Assembly (NCBI RefSeq): GCF_900112495.1
Contig: NZ_FOMA01000008.1
Location: forward strand, 62,001 to 126,000
Direction: 5' to 3'
Origin: Bacillus sp. OV322
GTDB taxonomy: Bacteria > Bacillota > Bacilli > Bacillales > DSM-1321
DNA: 64,000 bases
Both the position numbers and the translations under genes were made by a program. Positions 61,756 through 64,000 of this stretch are shown one piece after another. Numbering within the stretch: position 1 is the stretch's first letter; the number at the start of each line of letters is the position of its first letter. The notes under the pieces are model-generated. The model searched no databases and had not been told where the DNA came from. It worked only from the letters and a program-made list of their open reading frames with translations.

Positions 61756-62664
61756 GTGGAATTAGTAGAATGCAAGCAACAATCCATTTATGCTTTCAGC
61801 AAAAAAAATGAACCCATACAGAGTGTGGCTGCCGGTTCAACGATAACAATTGAAACCTTTGATTGTTTCGAGAATCAAATTACTTCAAACGATACAGGAA
61901 TTAACTCTATTGACTGGGACAGGATCAATCCGGCGACTGGGCCGATTTTTGTAGAAACAGCACATCCTGGAGATATTTTGGCAGTCAAAATAGAAAAGAT
62001 AGAGTTGGGCGATTTAGGAGTGATGACAGTAGGCCCTGATTTAGGAGTGATGGGACATAGGCTTCAGGAGTTTGAAGCAAAGATGATCCCGATTAAAGAG
62101 GGAAAAGCAATTTTTGATGAGCGCCTTCACATTCCGCTGAATCCGATGATTGGCGTAATTGGCGTTGCGCCAGATGGGGAACCGGTATCTTGCGGAACGC
62201 CTGGGGCCCATGGCGGGAATATGGATACGAAATTAATCACGGAAGGAGCAACCCTGCTGTTCCCTGTTTTTGCAGAAGGTGCCCTATTTGCACTGGGCGA
62301 TCTTCATGCCGCAATGGGTGACGGTGAAGTTGGCGTATCGGGCATTGAAATTCCAGGCAAGGTAACTGTTACGCTATCGGTGATCAAAGGACAGTCGATT
62401 GAACATCCGGTCCTGCTTTCAGATGAAGGTGCTGCAACCATCGTGTCTGCGCCGACTTTAGATGAGGCGTCAAAAAAGTCAGTGGAAGAAATGATAGATT
62501 TACTTCTTCCGCATACAGATTTAACGATCAATCATATGACCATGCTGATGAGTACAGTTGGGCAGGCCCAGATCTCCCAAATCGTCGATCCGCTTTTAAC
62601 AGCGAGATTCTTCGTGCCGCAGTGGGTGCTTGATGCATACGGCATCAAACTGTTTTCTCTATGA
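61756..62664 (+). CDS. Acetamidase/formamidase family protein
   Basis: 302-residue FmdA/AmdA-type amidase that releases ammonia from short amides such as formamide or acetamide. The family core is present: VETAHPGDILAVKIEKIEL, MIGVIGVAPDG, GTPGAHGGNMDTKLITEG and LGDLHAAMGDGEVGVSGIE. GTG start at 61756, with AGGGG about ten bases upstream. Divergent from an APC permease, and 1.7 kb from amt; together these suggest ammonium and amide nitrogen use. It ends at a hairpin terminator. Confidence 0.9.
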   Translation: MELVECKQQSIYAFSKKNEPIQSVAAGSTITIETFDCFENQITSNDTGINSIDWDRINPATGPIFVETAHPGDILAVKIEKIELGDLGVMTVGPDLGVMGHRLQEFEAKMIPIKEGKAIFDERLHIPLNPMIGVIGVAPDGEPVSCGTPGAHGGNMDTKLITEGATLLFPVFAEGALFALGDLHAAMGDGEVGVSGIEIPGKVTVTLSVIKGQSIEHPVLLSDEGAATIVSAPTLDEASKKSVEEMIDLLLPHTDLTINHMTMLMSTVGQAQISQIVDPLLTARFFVPQWVLDAYGIKLFSL

Positions 62665-62681
62665 CATGCTAGACTTTTCCT

Positions 62682-62710
62682 GGACTTAAGCTTTGGCTTG
62701 GGTCCTTTTT
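62682..62710 (+). terminator. Terminator after amidase gene
   Basis: GGACTTAAGC / GCTTGGGTCC stem with G-U pairs, 4-base loop and five T residues. Confidence 0.75.
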
Positions 62711-62922
62711 ATATGGAACGAAAAGCTGATAAAGTGGTTTTTACACCTGTCCGTGATACACTTTTTATATAGATTTTGAGCCAGACGTTAGACCTTTGCT
62801 GATGGTTGTCCAGCTTTTTGAGAGGAATTGGGCTGGCAAGTTTAAAAGAGTCTTTATACAAGAAAAATCATCTAAGCAATTAAATATAGATAGCTATAAT
62901 CTCGTAATAGAAAGGTGATAAA

Positions 62923-63747
62923 GTGAAATTACAGCTGAAAGATATTGTTTCCAAAAGCATTCTGACCCCTGGGAAAGGAGCATTGGATGATTATACACAT
63001 TCATTGAATCCTTACGCTGGATGCTCATTTGCATGTGAATATTGCTATGTCAGGCAGCTTCCGCTTTCGCTGTACCGCGAGGAAGAGTGGGGAAGCTGGG
63101 TGGATGTGAAGACCAATGCCGCTGAGCTGCTGAAAAAGGAATTGTCGAAGGCTAGGAAGAAGGGGGCTGTCACCATTTTTATGTCGTCCTCTACAGATCC
63201 GTATCAGCCTATAGAGGTTAAAACAAATCTAACCCGCAGTCTGCTGGAGGTCATGCTTGATGATAGTCCGGATTTTCTTCACGTTCAAACACGCTCTCCT
63301 CTTGTAAAGCGCGATATAGACTTGTTTAAGGAATTTGGAGACAAGATTAGAGTATCCATGACAATTGAAACGGATAAAGAAGATATCAGAAAAGCCTTTT
63401 CTCCGTCAGCTCCTCCTATTCAAGCCAGGATGGAGGCCTTAAAAGCAATCAGGGAAGCTGGTATTACTGCTCAGGCAGCCGTTTCGCCGCTCCTTCCGTG
63501 TTCAAGGGAGTTTCCAAAAAAACTGAAGAACATTGCCGACCGGGTTGTCATTGATGATTATTGGATGGGAGACGGAAGCAGGGGAAAGCGGACAGAAAAC
63601 CTTGGGATATATGAGATTTATAAAAAAACAGGCATGGAAAAATGGTACAATCCAACCGCATATAAAGTAGTCCTCAGAATGCTGCAGCAGGAGTTTGGCG
63701 ATGATGGGATTTATGTTTCTAAACCTGGCTTCGGTCCCCGGAATTAG
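62923..63747 (+). CDS. SPL-family radical SAM protein
   Basis: 274-residue radical SAM enzyme related to spore photoproduct lyase. The 4Fe-4S cluster cysteines are Cys34, Cys38 and Cys41 (CSFACEYCYV), preceded by NPYAG. Further family motifs: IFMSSSTDPYQPIEV, VQTRSPLVKRDIDLF, VSMTIETD and PLLPC. It is shorter than SplB (about 340) and lacks its N-terminal part, so it belongs to the SplB-like Rv2578c group whose reaction is unknown. TTG/ATG choice: GTG at 62923 follows AAAGGTGATAAA. Confidence 0.88.
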   Translation: MKLQLKDIVSKSILTPGKGALDDYTHSLNPYAGCSFACEYCYVRQLPLSLYREEEWGSWVDVKTNAAELLKKELSKARKKGAVTIFMSSSTDPYQPIEVKTNLTRSLLEVMLDDSPDFLHVQTRSPLVKRDIDLFKEFGDKIRVSMTIETDKEDIRKAFSPSAPPIQARMEALKAIREAGITAQAAVSPLLPCSREFPKKLKNIADRVVIDDYWMGDGSRGKRTENLGIYEIYKKTGMEKWYNPTAYKVVLRMLQQEFGDDGIYVSKPGFGPRN

Positions 63748-63850
63748 AGAGCGCATTCGGATGTGCGGGCAGCATGCTGAAAACGGAAAATCAGTGATGA
63801 GTCTGATATGCTGGGAAGACATACCGCATTACAGAAAATGGAGGGTTTCT

Positions 63851-64000
63851 ATGAGCAGAGTGATTGATATTGACCGGTCGAGAGTGAGAAATTTCTTTCA
63901 CTTTCAGCGTGATCCGCTTGGTTTTTTGGTGGAAACAGCTGATAAAGGAGATGTTGTTTCTTTAAGAACAGGCACCTTTCAATCCACATATGTGGTAAAT
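63851..64000 (+). CDS. Cytochrome P450, N-terminal part (runs off window)
   Basis: ATG 63851 after GGAGGGTTT opens 50 codons to the window end: MSRVIDIDRSRVRNFFHFQR then DPLGFLVETADKGDVVSLRT. The DPLGFL and GDVVxLR pattern matches the first beta-sheet of classical bacterial P450s (CYP102/CYP109-like N termini). The heme region lies outside the window, so class and substrate cannot be judged. It is unlike the CYP152 gene at 25.9 kb. Confidence 0.7.
   Translation, partial: MSRVIDIDRSRVRNFFHFQRDPLGFLVETADKGDVVSLRTGTFQSTYVVN

Overview
The window is chromosomal DNA of a low-GC Gram-positive spore-former of the family Bacillaceae. It probably lies near Cytobacillus, Mesobacillus or Bacillus sensu lato; this placement is inferred from gene content and style, not from a marker gene. 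The evidence is strong AGGAGG-type ribosome binding sites, frequent TTG and GTG starts, U-tracted hairpin terminators, and many genes that look like Bacillus subtilis relatives: VmlR, YfmS, YfiT, YugJ, an Mhq-type dioxygenase, CypC, YeeI, a BmrR/Blt-like pair and an Mta-like regulator. I see no rRNA, tRNA, CRISPR array, prophage or replication origin.

Layout. 1-6.3 kb: end of a GNAT acetyltransferase, an MFS permease, a DUF6933 and MazG-like pair, a TerD stress protein, the ribosome-protection ABC-F gene vmlR behind an attenuator leader, and a cysteine hydrolase. 6.5-16 kb: a soluble chemotaxis-type receptor, a HAD phosphatase, phosphoketolase with a palindromic operator, and single-gene units (bacillithiol-transferase-like, SRPBCC, MBL-fold lipase, alpha/beta hydrolase, P-loop kinase). 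16.5-30 kb: an ArsB-like permease with a DUF2642 gene, a LysR regulator with an alcohol dehydrogenase, an SDR gene with a broken MerR gene, an MhqR-boxed ring-cleaving dioxygenase, an SMP-30 lactonase, a CYP152 peroxygenase, and an MFS pump with its MerR activator. 30-41.5 kb: methyltransferase, YebC-family translation factor, small proteins, a FusB-like EF-G-binding protein, an ECF sigma/PadR/SEDS operon, an AraC regulator, YdcF, a catalase-like peroxidase and an HD-GYP phosphodiesterase.

41.7-46.2 kb is the most unusual part. It is an LXG polymorphic-toxin locus holding two toxin cassettes that share about 0.93 kb of near-identical linker DNA. Each cassette has its own different C-terminal toxin and immunity gene. 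A transposase remnant sits exactly at the second cassette's boundary, and each copy is knocked out of frame by a different short tandem duplication.

46.8-64 kb: an Mta-like MerR regulator, a solitary lacZ preceded by a decapitated response regulator, an ABC exporter with a wrecked TetR gene, an SGNH hydrolase, a methyltransferase, a pseudouridine synthase, an ammonium transporter translationally coupled to an unknown coiled-coil protein, an amino-acid permease divergent from a formamidase/acetamidase, an SPL-like radical SAM protein and the start of a P450.

Themes. The region is a patchwork of short, separately terminated transcription units devoted to stress, detoxification and drug response. 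Several regulators are broken while their targets survive (MerR at 22 kb, TetR at 54.6 kb, response regulator at 48 kb). A dispersed ~210-bp intergenic repeat occurs in three full and several decayed copies.
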